DNA from: a virus
Direction: 5' to 3' (one strand)
Length of the DNA stretch: 21,980 nt
IMG/VR virus record: IMGVR_UViG_3300042987_000276
Span: 1 to 21,980 of that record
Below the pieces are notes generated by a model. The model was not told where the DNA came from. It saw nothing but the letters and a program-made list of their open reading frames with translations, and made no database searches. Made by a program: the position numbers and the translations under genes. Positions 8,301-16,308 of the stretch are shown piece by piece. Numbering within the stretch: the first letter of the stretch is position 1; the number at the start of each line of letters is the position of its first letter.

Positions 8301-10829
8301 AGCAGTAACGTTGCCAAGCTGCTGTGGAATGCGCGCCTGGTTTTTAAGAATGGACTGCCCGTCGATCTGGACGTCGTATCCTTCAATGGCGAGATCCCCA
8401 AGGATTTCTAGCAGGCCCGCCCGAGCAGCAGCTGTAGGAGCGATCGAAGTGTCGCCAGTTCTGCGATCCTGGCGCAGCATAAATCCAGAGCCTTCACGAC
8501 CCTCGATCAGGCGCTGGCCAGCAGCAGTCAGATCTACCAAGTTAATCGCCGATGCCTTGCCATCTGGACCAACGACTGCGACCCGAGAATTACGAGCGAA
8601 CTTACTCTGTTTGGCGCGCTGGATAGCAGCCTTTAGGAACGACTGAACATTGAGCTTGGTTTCGTTGCCCTTCGCGTCGATCGACCGGAATAGGTCGCCG
8701 AAGTCATCTCGAACGAGCTGGTACCCACCGTCCGGTGTATCTTCAATGGATACAGCAGAGTCTGGGTTGTTGCGCTGTTCAGCTACCGCTGAATTTAGCA
8801 GCGCCTCGGTCATGCCTCCAAAGCGAGCGCTGGCCCAATCGGTGGGGCCAAACGCGGCTTCGAAAGCCGCACGAGCCTGCCCCGTGTTGTCGAAGACCCG
8901 ATTCGGATCGGCCTTGCGGCCATACGCACGGACAATCGTCCGCTGGCCTTCGATCGATTGCATGCCCTGACCAAACTGATCTACTTCAGACGCATTGGGA
9001 TCGGTCGGATCCACCTGGCCGTCGTTAGACTGTTGGTCCTGCATGCGGCGCAGCTCTTCCTGCTGATCCGGCGGAAGAGACTCAAAGAGTTCGATATTAC
9101 GAACCTCTACCGAACGCTTGCGGCGCTCCTCGAGGGCCTTCTCCACAGTGGTTTCGCCAATACGACCACCAGCAGGAGTGAGCTTTCGAGCAGCCGCATA
9201 CGCGGCGGGGGCGTTCTCTTTGGTCGTTACTTCCTCAGAGATAACACGGCCCTCTTTATCGAAGACCTGTACCACCGTGTCGCCTGGGTCGCTTGCGCTC
9301 TTTACTGCGCTGTAGCCGAGAGCTATCTGCAGCGACTTGTCGCTCGCGCCAGCGGCAATGACCTGATTGACGATCCCGCGATCAGTCGAGACGATGGTCC
9401 CACGACCCGGAATGAAAGCCGCAAAAGCCAGATTGTTATCACCGCCTACGGTGACCTGCGTAGGTGCGTTGGTTCTAGCTCTAAACTTAGGAGCATCGCC
9501 AGCGACCCAGACGGAATTCTTTCCGCTACTACTATCGACCATCGCCCGCAGCTGAGCTTCGATATCGCTCTCGGGCTCCGGAGTAGTATTACCGGAAAGA
9601 ACATCGCCAAACTGCTCGCCATCGATACGCTGGTTGACCCGCTGCTCGCGGGCGGAGTCCAGCATACGGCGGGCCTGGTCATAGATATCAGCGACTGCGA
9701 CTAAAGCTCCGCGCCCACGCTCTTTGACGCTTTCTGGCGCATTCGCGGCAGCATCGAGCGCACCACCAACTGCGCCGCCTGCAGCACCTGGAGCGGCACC
9801 ACTAAACCAGCCAGTGAAATACGCCTCAGATAACCGCAGCTTCGCGTCTTCAGCCGTGAACAGTGGATCGAGGTCGAAACGATTAGCAACGCTAATACCT
9901 TCCTGCGCAAGTTCAGTCGTCGATTCAATAGCGCCGCCCTTAAATGCGCTCTTGCCAACCTGCTTTGCAAAGTTAGCAAACAGGCTCCCCTCAATTGCAG
10001 AGCGCTTGAACGCCTGCTCTCCGAGGAGTTTCAGGAACGCATATTCACCACCTACACCAATAGCGGCTTGCGGCGCTGCAATCGCAGCGGCACGGAACGC
10101 ACTCGACTCATCGAGTTGTTGCCCGGAATCGAGGCCCTCGGCCAGGTTGCTACCGGCCATCGGAACGTACTCAGCAGCCAGTGCTCCGCCGATAGCACCT
10201 CGCTTGAGCGTATCGCGCATGGAGCCATAGGCTAACTCGGCAATCTGCTGCTCAGTTGGGTCCGCTACGCCTCTAAACGTACGGTCCACCGAGTCTTTAA
10301 TTAGGCGCTTACTGACTTCTCGAGCCGTGCCGGAAAGCACTCCGCGACCAACGCCAGCTACCAGAGCACCTGTACCAGCGCTTGCAATGGACAACGCAGC
10401 TGAAGGTACCGCCTGGCCGCTCTTTGCAACCTGAGTTAGGAACCCATCCAGCGTGGGCTCATCAATGAATTCCGCCCATGTCTGAACGCCATCTAACGGA
10501 GCAGCTGCAAACTCCTCCCGCAGACGTGCGCTTTCAATGGCGCTGGCAGCGGCTTCTTTGTCGCCGGTAAGCGTATTGAATAGCGCGCTAAAATAGTCAA
10601 CGTCAGCTCCAAGATTCTCGGCCCCGGCCTGGACAGAACGTTGGAACGTCTCGCCAAATCCGGATAGACCAGTATCTGGCACCGCATTTGGCGTTAGGCT
10701 CTGGTCTAAGATTGTCTGCTGGACATCCTGTCCTGCGTCAGCAGGGCCTCGAGCATCAATCAACTCAGCGAAGTTATTCCGCTTCGTTGACCCTGGACTA
10801 AAGAATGACTGGAACGGGTCTTGGGCCAC
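5346..10829 (-). CDS. Giant internal virion protein with zincin metallopeptidase motif, 1827 aa
   Basis: The largest gene, a quarter of the window. Residues 1-130 are disordered. Residues 140-370 are Ala/Gly-rich with amphipathic hydrophobic helices (ALSIASAGTGALVAGVG) and ESTTELAQEGISVANRF, a phrase seen in large phage polyvalent or ejection proteins. About 400-1000 is a series of small domains. A zincin follows: HEIGH at 1040-1044 (H1040, E1041, H1044), with FEEWFSDQ 44 residues later offering the third ligand. The C-terminal 550 residues form a module with hydrophobic segments at about 1478-1502 and 1710-1730 and the phrase WALVWQLKQYFYSYQKVILGG, typical of polyvalent-protein C-termini (LPD38-like, from memory). 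The start is GTG at 10829, 10 nt after the upstream stop. No transglycosylase domain is evident. Confidence 0.8.
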   Translation of the reverse strand: MAQDPFQSFFSPGSTKRNNFAELIDARGPADAGQDVQQTILDQSLTPNAVPDTGLSGFGETFQRSVQAGAENLGADVDYFSALFNTLTGDKEAAASAIESARLREEFAAAPLDGVQTWAEFIDEPTLDGFLTQVAKSGQAVPSAALSIASAGTGALVAGVGRGVLSGTAREVSKRLIKDSVDRTFRGVADPTEQQIAELAYGSMRDTLKRGAIGGALAAEYVPMAGSNLAEGLDSGQQLDESSAFRAAAIAAPQAAIGVGGEYAFLKLLGEQAFKRSAIEGSLFANFAKQVGKSAFKGGAIESTTELAQEGISVANRFDLDPLFTAEDAKLRLSEAYFTGWFSGAAPGAAGGAVGGALDAAANAPESVKERGRGALVAVADIYDQARRMLDSAREQRVNQRIDGEQFGDVLSGNTTPEPESDIEAQLRAMVDSSSGKNSVWVAGDAPKFRARTNAPTQVTVGGDNNLAFAAFIPGRGTIVSTDRGIVNQVIAAGASDKSLQIALGYSAVKSASDPGDTVVQVFDKEGRVISEEVTTKENAPAAYAAARKLTPAGGRIGETTVEKALEERRKRSVEVRNIELFESLPPDQQEELRRMQDQQSNDGQVDPTDPNASEVDQFGQGMQSIEGQRTIVRAYGRKADPNRVFDNTGQARAAFEAAFGPTDWASARFGGMTEALLNSAVAEQRNNPDSAVSIEDTPDGGYQLVRDDFGDLFRSIDAKGNETKLNVQSFLKAAIQRAKQSKFARNSRVAVVGPDGKASAINLVDLTAAGQRLIEGREGSGFMLRQDRRTGDTSIAPTAAARAGLLEILGDLAIEGYDVQIDGQSILKNQARIPQQLGNVTAAVVGANRVSLNTLFRSPRFRQQTQEDRQRQLTAEALAGDRPTEVADGQSESDRMNESRGSGSNLQGDELATRMNIDTPRSAIDRRSGSAPSTVNPARAQERLTAAVNNMVQEIIDDLLKVLNLKNPPRIFSFAQLDQMSTSQLEQMFPKGLAAVQLALSHMRGTPSVFGKHISGEFGKVIILRESGNVLQDAIVAAHEIGHSLYKEERDKALSNKALRDRLVKAYQNSATFKGLSEKYGFDLGFEEWFSDQVAMWASKRYKNRQAKNMVEKFFKDFVSSLNKLWRSASQNFRKRYAEGLNQDFEAFMDSVLESRRNQVKENGLGFTEKMFAYELNDMAIQNGGVALAAHWRGRIDQILKNPNIRPLVKIVRTADGVLRMYAGDQVADMFYVRSQEDGSQGRLGMLRAAALKNNELQNKFALEIGGMDDPAVIAGMQEAATSTPTAQLTGKAREIRGFLDSLYEDYIAPSNTDINRQADYFPVALNLMEVYGRAEEFIDLLVANGVSRSVATTSVNKLLRVQQAVLDDRPIDIDPTNPASDVVQAIKLTKGIPRERLQQAGFLQEPNEAFINYIRHVVKRVEFDRHTKDANGNSMLDAALNRLNAEDRAVAEEIISTYLGYQSKPLSPMWRKVNSWGQFLQFITILPFATIASLTDLAGPIITSKEFGSITEGFKQLAATIKNRQEAAQFARDIGIVTNETVANAWVTEAEQDYMDPKVRKMSDAYFRVIGLNFFTNFTREFAAGMGVQFITKHARNEFNNPRSERYLRELGLTREDVLTWIQNGRRMTTPEGQKVKQGLQRFVESSILRPNAAERPVWASDPHWALVWQLKQYFYSYQKVILGGVKREALTRLMESPNTPIRATVGIFALTAVATMPLAMLGLELREYAKNGLAWLLPGVESGPKYFRSDRMDWPEYVTEIYDRSGFHGAMAIPMMAGQAADFGKSPVFTLLGPTAETVDEAFSNGWRVDRTLKDRLLPIYNQL

Positions 10830-10838
10830 AGTTGTAAC

Positions 10839-13211
10839 CTATGGTCGGAGGGCCGATCTGTCATACGCAGCTCCGGCAGTCGCCCTTGCTGATGTGCTCG
10901 GGTTGAAGTTCTGCTTGTTCTGGTTAACATCAGCCGCCTTGATCAGGATCCGATACAGGCTGTTGTCAGCTGATTGCACAACAGAAGCCGGAATGCCTTC
11001 GTCCGCGACCAGCCCGTCATCGCTGAGGTAGAAGAACTTCTGCGGATTGCCCTTACTGTCCTTCTGAACTCTGACGCGGGCGAGACTGAAATCCGTCATG
11101 CTGGCGACGTCTCCAGCGTCCGGTCTGAAGAAGCTAAGGACCGTTTCCATAGGACCGCCAATTTCCTCGGCAGCAAGGCCAGCCAACGCCAAGCTGAGTC
11201 CCGGATTCATGGACAGAAGCAGCGCATTTGCTTCCGCCGGGTTCTTGTCCGCCAAAGTGGAGACCCGGTACATCATATTGGGGGCAACTGTGCGCAAGAA
11301 CTTTTTGGAGGAGTCTGCGCTCAAGGTGAACTCGTTAGTCTCTGGATTCACGAACGTGGCCTTTGTCTTGTCAATGAAGTCGTTACCTTCTTTGGCAAGT
11401 TGATCACGACGTGTGATGCCATCTTTCTCTAGTCCACGCAGGAACTCGGACCGCCGTTGCGTCAGCTCCCCCAAACGAATCCGGTTCGCATCTCTCGAGG
11501 TGATAGCGTTGATCCTGTTCGTTTGAGCGTTGAACGCATTGATCTCGTTAGTCGTGCGGCTAATTTCCTGCGCATCAAACTCTTGGCGGGTCAAACTTAC
11601 CGAGCCGGCCGGATTGTCAAATATGTTAGAGATCTCCTGCGCTTTGGCCGCACGTATGGTCGGGTCCTTCTCAACGGCAAGAATGACCGCGCGGGTAAGG
11701 GCACGATCACGGTCATTCAAACGCGCAAGCTGTCTGATGTTAGTAATGCCCTTGCTCTGTAGTTCACGCTGAACGGCGGCGGCAGTATCCGGAGTAACCT
11801 GGATCTCGCCGCTAGCGATTGCACGGTCTACCTCAGTCGTCGGTCGTCCGTCGACCTTGGCAGCGACGGCGGTAATACCTCCAGCAGCAGGCGGCGCTTG
11901 GTTACCAGGAGCAGGAGCGTCTCCTCGAATCCGGGCTAGGCGCTCATCTCTGCTGCGTTGAGCATTGCTTGCCGCGAGATCGCGTGATCTAGCAGCAGCT
12001 TCGTTTTGCACATCAGCCTCAACCTTGGCTCTGCGTCTACGAATATCAACGTCCGCATAGCCACGGTTCAGCATCACGTCTTTCAGATAGGTCGCGGTGT
12101 TCTCGTCGCCGTTGCGGACAGCAATGTCGTAGACCCCAGCAACTTCCTCGTTGGAAAACGCCTTCGGATCTTTGAGGAGTGCAACGGTTTCGTTGGTCCC
12201 TGCGTCGCCAGCACCAACAATGTTCTTCGCACGGTTGCGCGTGACCCCCTCGAGCTCCGGAGCGAGGCGCTTGTACATGCCCTCCAGCTTCGGATCCACG
12301 GCAGGTGCTGCAGCGGCGGGAGCGGCAGCTGCAGGAGCAGGCGCTGCTGGGGCCGCAGCGGCGGGCTGACCGGACGTAGACAGGGTGGCGTTACGGTTTG
12401 CGCGGCGACGGCCAATCGGTCTACCAGCGGCTTCGTAATCGGCCTCTACCCGATCAAGAATTTGGTCGGTCTCCTGCGCGTTACCAGACGCCGCTCCAAA
12501 TGCATTCACCAGGGCGCGACGCGCTCCTGGATCTGGCGTAGCAGCCAACGCCTCGTTGATGCGGCCTACTCGATCAAACTCTTCATTACGAGAGGCGTCC
12601 GAGTCCGCCTGGTTTTCATAGGCGCGGAATATAGTGGGGCTGATGCGGTCATTATTCGAGAGAACTTTTGTCTTGTAATAGATATTGGAAATCCCAGCGA
12701 GCCGATCCGGTGTGAAGTTCATCACCGTGGAGTCTGAGTTGCTGGACCCGTCGACGGTTACGGCGCCTTTTGAGCCGTCCTTGTTTCGGACGGTGATCGC
12801 GTAGTTGCCGTCAGGTAGAACCTGAAGAGACTCTGCAACCGAGCCCGGCGGAAGTTCGCCGCTTTTGTTCGCAATGTTCAGGGCAATCTGCGTGGCAACC
12901 TGATCGCCTTTCTTGATGCCCTCTGCCATGCGGGCTGTGTCTATACCCATCATGTCGCGGGTCAAGTAACCAGCGGCGGCCGTCGCATCAATAAATGAGC
13001 CGTTCTCTCGCTTTATCTGCTTGTCTGTAGCCTCAGCGTCCAGAATTCTCTGGCCAGCTTCTTGAACGCCTACTTGGCGATCGAGAATACCCAGCCGGCG
13101 CTCTTCTTGCGCAAGCTGATCCTGAGCAATTCGATTGCGCATCCGTTGAGCGCCTATTTGCTGAACGCCCTGGATGCCAGCAAGGATTGCGCTTCCGACA
13201 TCTTCTGCCAT
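10839..13211 (-). CDS. Internal virion (ejection) protein, 790 aa
   Basis: A 790-aa protein, probably packed in the head and injected. Residues 1-65 are a helical, Gln/Arg-rich segment (ILAGIQGVQQIGAQRMRNR and on). Around 80-280 is a mixed globular region. Residues 280-305 are an Ala/Pro linker built almost only of those two residues, and a shorter Pro/Ala linker follows near 435. The rest is mainly helical with many Arg and Asp, with a coiled-coil-like Asn/Arg/Thr-rich part near 550-610, and ends in a small beta-containing region (GNPQKFFYLSDDGLVADEG). Length and style are like T7 gp15-class core proteins, but I see no direct match. AGAGG lies 6 nt before the ATG at 13211. It is followed after 9 nt by the 1827-aa gene. 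Confidence 0.68.
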   Translation of the reverse strand: MAEDVGSAILAGIQGVQQIGAQRMRNRIAQDQLAQEERRLGILDRQVGVQEAGQRILDAEATDKQIKRENGSFIDATAAAGYLTRDMMGIDTARMAEGIKKGDQVATQIALNIANKSGELPPGSVAESLQVLPDGNYAITVRNKDGSKGAVTVDGSSNSDSTVMNFTPDRLAGISNIYYKTKVLSNNDRISPTIFRAYENQADSDASRNEEFDRVGRINEALAATPDPGARRALVNAFGAASGNAQETDQILDRVEADYEAAGRPIGRRRANRNATLSTSGQPAAAAPAAPAPAAAAPAAAAPAVDPKLEGMYKRLAPELEGVTRNRAKNIVGAGDAGTNETVALLKDPKAFSNEEVAGVYDIAVRNGDENTATYLKDVMLNRGYADVDIRRRRAKVEADVQNEAAARSRDLAASNAQRSRDERLARIRGDAPAPGNQAPPAAGGITAVAAKVDGRPTTEVDRAIASGEIQVTPDTAAAVQRELQSKGITNIRQLARLNDRDRALTRAVILAVEKDPTIRAAKAQEISNIFDNPAGSVSLTRQEFDAQEISRTTNEINAFNAQTNRINAITSRDANRIRLGELTQRRSEFLRGLEKDGITRRDQLAKEGNDFIDKTKATFVNPETNEFTLSADSSKKFLRTVAPNMMYRVSTLADKNPAEANALLLSMNPGLSLALAGLAAEEIGGPMETVLSFFRPDAGDVASMTDFSLARVRVQKDSKGNPQKFFYLSDDGLVADEGIPASVVQSADNSLYRILIKAADVNQNKQNFNPSTSARATAGAAYDRSALRP

Positions 13212-13220
13212 GGCTAACCT

Positions 13221-13853
13221 CTAAATAGCGAAGGCCAAGATGGCCGCTGAAGCAAGTGATCCAATCGTGGAGTACGTATTCGCCTTCGATTGAGCTTTCG
13301 CTTGCGTGTATGCGTTATTTCTGGCGGTGGCGTCGGCTGCAGCAGAGCCGAGCTGCTGCTGAGAGGCCCGGTTCACGCCCTGACCAATGTTGATGAGATC
13401 CGCCAGCAGCTTGGTATTCGACTCTCGCTGGGCAATCTTGGCGTCATTGACGGCCTGAATACCACCGAGCGTGTTGGCGCGCTGCAGTCGGAGGGCTTGC
13501 TGCTGCCGCATATCTGGAGTCAAAGCAACGCCGAAACGCTGAGCGTTACGTGCTGCTACGCCCTGGGACAACGTCGACGCCAAGCCCACGTCAGTGCGCG
13601 CCTGATCAATCAGCGTGCGATCAGTCTGAGCTTTGTTGATCAGTTGCTCTTCGTACGCCCGATAGTTTTTAACGTAATCCAAATACTCTTGACGAGTAAG
13701 GTCCGCGTACGCCTTTTCGGGGTCAGTTACAGTGGGCAGGCCGGGCGTATAACCACCGGTCGATGGCTGAGACGCACCGACAGCACCTGGAGGCAGCATT
13801 GCCCCGCCAGGCATAAAGCCATCTTGAAAATACCCAAGTGCAATATTTTCCAT
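13221..13853 (-). CDS. Putative internal virion protein, 210 aa
   Basis: An Ala/Gln-rich protein. The first 45 residues are Gly/Pro-rich and probably unstructured (GYFQDGFMPGGAMLPPGAVG). Then comes a helical region with YADLTRQEYLDYVKNYRAYE and a long Gln/Asn-rich segment, and the C-terminus is a short hydrophobic helix (TIGSLASAAILAFAI) that could insert in a membrane. That is reminiscent of small T7 core proteins that help form the ejection channel, but I see no sequence match to them. I start at ATG 13853, which has GGGTGA 5 nt upstream; a GTG at 13862 overlapping the previous stop would add three residues. Confidence 0.65.
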   Translation of the reverse strand: MENIALGYFQDGFMPGGAMLPPGAVGASQPSTGGYTPGLPTVTDPEKAYADLTRQEYLDYVKNYRAYEEQLINKAQTDRTLIDQARTDVGLASTLSQGVAARNAQRFGVALTPDMRQQQALRLQRANTLGGIQAVNDAKIAQRESNTKLLADLINIGQGVNRASQQQLGSAAADATARNNAYTQAKAQSKANTYSTIGSLASAAILAFAI

Positions 13854-13858
13854 GCTTG

Positions 13859-14512
13859 TCACCCAAAGAACGTGGAGTAACCGAGCCTTCCTCTAGCACC
13901 CTGTACCGGAGAAACAACCGATTTACCGTTGAACTTTTCTCCGGTGGGCGCAACCGGCGTGAAGAACGAACCCTTCACCGGATTCCCTGCAGCATCTACG
14001 CCGCTAGTCCCCATGTTGTCGAAGCCTTGCGCTACAAGTGTCGACCCGGCCTTAACCGCAGCAGCCAGCTTCGCCTGAGCGACGTCCTCTTTGGCCCTAG
14101 CGCGGGTGAGCGCCTCGGACGTGGCGAGCCGGCTGGCCGCAGCCATGCCGCTTTGCGCATCCGCTGCTTGCCCGCGAGCAGTGCCCAGCACGTTCGATTG
14201 CATTGTATTCTGAACGTTCTTGGCCGAGGTGTTGGCCACGCCGAGCTGCCCGCTCAAAGCCTGGGATACGTCGCCAGACGTGTCCGACCGGTTGAGCGCC
14301 GCGTAGTTTGGCGTAGACAACGCCTGCATTGTGTCCGCATTGGCGCGTCCTCGAAGGCCAGACTGAATATCTTCAGTCATGGACTTGTCGCGCATCTGCT
14401 GCAGCAACGGATCGTACTTCTGTTTGAAGTAGTCGTACTCCGCCATCGCTACGGATGCGGATGCCTTCTCAGCCTCGCTCGCCTGATAGCTCTGCTTCTT
14501 GGGTTTACTCAT
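13859..14512 (-). CDS. Putative internal virion protein, 217 aa
   Basis: No named family recognised. The protein is 217 aa, Ala/Gln/Ser-rich and mostly helical from about residue 10 to 160, with a Gly-rich C-terminus (STFFG at the end). Such composition is typical of small ejection proteins stored in podovirus heads. It has no transmembrane segment. It lies in a run of four genes with the same Ala/Gln-rich helical style, after the connector genes and before the two giant proteins, the place of internal core genes. The ATG at 14512 overlaps the upstream stop as ATGA. The assignment is by context. Confidence 0.62.
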   Translation of the reverse strand: MSKPKKQSYQASEAEKASASVAMAEYDYFKQKYDPLLQQMRDKSMTEDIQSGLRGRANADTMQALSTPNYAALNRSDTSGDVSQALSGQLGVANTSAKNVQNTMQSNVLGTARGQAADAQSGMAAASRLATSEALTRARAKEDVAQAKLAAAVKAGSTLVAQGFDNMGTSGVDAAGNPVKGSFFTPVAPTGEKFNGKSVVSPVQGARGRLGYSTFFG

Positions 14513-14964
14513 AGCTCTCTCGTATATACCACGGTGTCCAGGGTCCAGCCGTTGCTCTCAAGGTGGCTCATCAGCCCGAGAAACGGAGACCTGGTCTCCA
14601 GGTAGCTGTACCCTGCTTCTCGTGCGACGCGCTCAAAGAACGACTGATACATAGACACCAAGCTATTGCCACGCTCTTTGGCCCATGCAAGCCAAAGAAA
14701 CATCGTCTTCCGGTCCGTGAAAGGATCGATCTCCGTAGTGGAGATTACGAACCCCTCACTAGTCGTCCACAGTACAGCCTGCTTATTCACACAGGCTGCG
14801 TAGACATCCTCTGCGCGGTAAGTGAGGGTCTTCGAATTCCGAAGAATCTCCTCAACCCCGCGCCTCACCCAATCCCACTCTCTGCGAATATCAGAGACGA
14901 CCGGCTCAACCGCCGCTGCCGTACCTGTTTCTCCGGCGAGAGAACGGTGAGTGGATTCCGCCAT
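14509..14964 (-). CDS. GNAT-like virion-associated protein, 151 aa
   Basis: The layout matches a small GNAT-fold protein: helix WDWVRRGVEEILRN, strands AACVNKQAVLWTTSEGFVIST, a helix SLVSMYQSFFERVAREAG, then a strand YLETRSP and the typical terminal helix plus strand, SHLESNGWTLDTVVYTREL. I do not see a clear acetyl-CoA pyrophosphate loop (Q/RxxGxG/A), so it may be a structural relative without catalysis. T7 gp13 is, from memory, a comparable small protein needed for virion morphogenesis. The start at 14964 is supported by AGGAAGGTAGG just upstream, although it lies 59 nt inside the preceding gene. Its stop overlaps the next start as ATGA. Confidence 0.6.
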   Translation of the reverse strand: MAESTHRSLAGETGTAAAVEPVVSDIRREWDWVRRGVEEILRNSKTLTYRAEDVYAACVNKQAVLWTTSEGFVISTTEIDPFTDRKTMFLWLAWAKERGNSLVSMYQSFFERVAREAGYSYLETRSPFLGLMSHLESNGWTLDTVVYTREL

Positions 14965-15592
14965 AACCTACCTTCCTGGCGATGCCAACGTCAGCGTGAC
15001 GAGCACGCCGATCGGCTACTGCGATGCCTTCGTTAAACAATGATCCGTATACCTGGGCGCCCGAGTAATCCGTCCACTCCTTGCTGGGCAAGCGCAGAAG
15101 ACGGAACAGCGCACCGTTGACGATGGTGTCGCGGTAATCCGACATCAACTCATCATCAGCAGAAAGCGACGTCTGCGTTGGCTTCAGCTGCACACGCAGA
15201 ATGGTGCTCGACACCTTAGTAGCGTTAGGTACAGGCACGAGCCAGAACAGCGACTGACTGACTTTGACGAAGTACTCTGGTGACCCGCGATTCGCGGCGT
15301 CGCGCCAGCTTGGCTTGCGCTGCTCCAGTAGGTTCGTGCTGATCGGCTCGAGGTCTTTGCCGTCGTACACAGCCCACATGATTTTGTGGACTACGGTGTC
15401 TGTCGGTGGCTCGAGATCGTACTCAAAAGTACCAACTCGCGTGGTAACCGGATCGAGCTCAGCCTGAAGGACAGGCGCCTTCTCGCAGAGTTCGATGGCC
15501 GCCGCTCGAATGTAGTTTTCAATAAGCGTGTCAGGGCATCCCGGTACCATCGGGATGATCTCTGGCAGGAGCGACTCATAAAGAGTTGCCAT
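14906..15592 (-). CDS. Second connector or tail adaptor protein, 228 aa
   Basis: A 228-aa protein with the same overall build as many phage adaptor proteins: an N-terminal helical part (ENYIRAAAIELCEKAPVLQAE), a beta-rich centre (TFEYDLEPPTD, YFVKVSQSLFWLVPVP) and a C-terminal helix (DYRDTIVNGALFRLLRLPSKEW). The centre could form the beta domain that contacts the tail. The final 20 residues are Gly/Arg-rich (PFSRRRNRYGSGG) and their codons overlap the next gene by 59 nt, so that stretch is under two constraints. The ATG at 15592 follows the upstream stop by 6 nt. Tail-tube gatekeeper or head-tail adaptor are both possible. Confidence 0.68.
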   Translation of the reverse strand: MATLYESLLPEIIPMVPGCPDTLIENYIRAAAIELCEKAPVLQAELDPVTTRVGTFEYDLEPPTDTVVHKIMWAVYDGKDLEPISTNLLEQRKPSWRDAANRGSPEYFVKVSQSLFWLVPVPNATKVSSTILRVQLKPTQTSLSADDELMSDYRDTIVNGALFRLLRLPSKEWTDYSGAQVYGSLFNEGIAVADRRARHADVGIARKVGYGGIHSPFSRRRNRYGSGG

Positions 15593-15598
15593 GGGCTC

Positions 15599-16300
15599 TT
15601 ACCCCACTGCCGCTGCGATTGGACGCTTGCTGTCGTAATTCGGGGTCGTCAAGGCGTCGATCTGGCCCTTGCCAGTAATAGACGCGGTGAAGAGCTGGTA
15701 ATGCGACGCGGCGCGCTGCTGATTACCGGCGTATTCGGCATCCTTCATGTACGCCATATACAGCACATAGTTCATGACTGCGTTGGCGTAGATATCGGGG
15801 ATGTCGAGGTTGCCGTTCTGGGTAACGGTCGTCGGGTTCGCGGAGTAGATGATCTCAGCAAACGCCGTGTTCGCCGCAGCAACCCCAGGGTAGACGTAGA
15901 AGTTCCGTGGGTTCTGCTCGTCGTATATGTAGTGCTTAACGACGGTGCCGTGTGCTGCGTCGCCAGTAATCGTCGGGTTATGCCAATCTGGCGTCTGCGC
16001 GTCCAAGATATCACGCTGAACGATACGAACCGCACGACGGCCAAGGCCGTTGGTTGCAGCAGACATATTGCGGACTACGCGCAGCAGCGCGTTGCCGTCG
16101 CTCGGGATTTCCTGCTTAGTGCCTACGGCCAAAGTGATCGTAGTGTTCTTCGCGGAAGCGTCAGGCTTGAGCAACGCAATCTCGCGCTGCGCATCGTTGA
16201 CCCAGAGAACGAGTTCATCGACAACCGGCCAACGAACACCAGTAGTGTCCTGCAGTGTCTTTTGAACCCGGTCGATTACGCTTTGTACGGTAACGGCCAT
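15599..16300 (-). CDS. Head-tail adaptor-like protein, 233 aa
   Basis: Probably a ring-forming adaptor that binds the portal after packaging. The N-terminus VQSVIDRVQKTLQDTTGVRW and then ELVLWVNDAQREIALLKPDA is a helix pair characteristic of a widespread phage adaptor-like family (to my memory the DUF6682 type). The middle is beta-rich, with YVYPG and AFAEIIYSANP, and the C-terminal half returns to helix (YANAVMNYVLYMAYMKDAEYAGNQQRAASHYQLF), as in connector proteins with a four-helix core. Ribosome binding site GAGGTAGGCC precedes the ATG. It sits after capsid genes and before a second adaptor-like gene, the standard connector position. The exact role, stopper or adaptor, is not settled by sequence. 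Confidence 0.72.
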   Translation of the reverse strand: MAVTVQSVIDRVQKTLQDTTGVRWPVVDELVLWVNDAQREIALLKPDASAKNTTITLAVGTKQEIPSDGNALLRVVRNMSAATNGLGRRAVRIVQRDILDAQTPDWHNPTITGDAAHGTVVKHYIYDEQNPRNFYVYPGVAAANTAFAEIIYSANPTTVTQNGNLDIPDIYANAVMNYVLYMAYMKDAEYAGNQQRAASHYQLFTASITGKGQIDALTTPNYDSKRPIAAAVG

Positions 16301-16308
16301 GGCCTACC

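Noticed and set aside
12290-12372. Ala/Pro-rich stretch in the 790-aa protein as a frameshift or sequencing artefact
   Set aside because: The frame continues normally on both sides and Ala/Pro linkers are common between virion protein domains.
13854-13862. GTG at 13862 as start of the 210-aa protein
   Set aside because: It has no ribosome binding site, while the ATG at 13853 has GGGTGA at good spacing. It remains possible through stop-start overlap.
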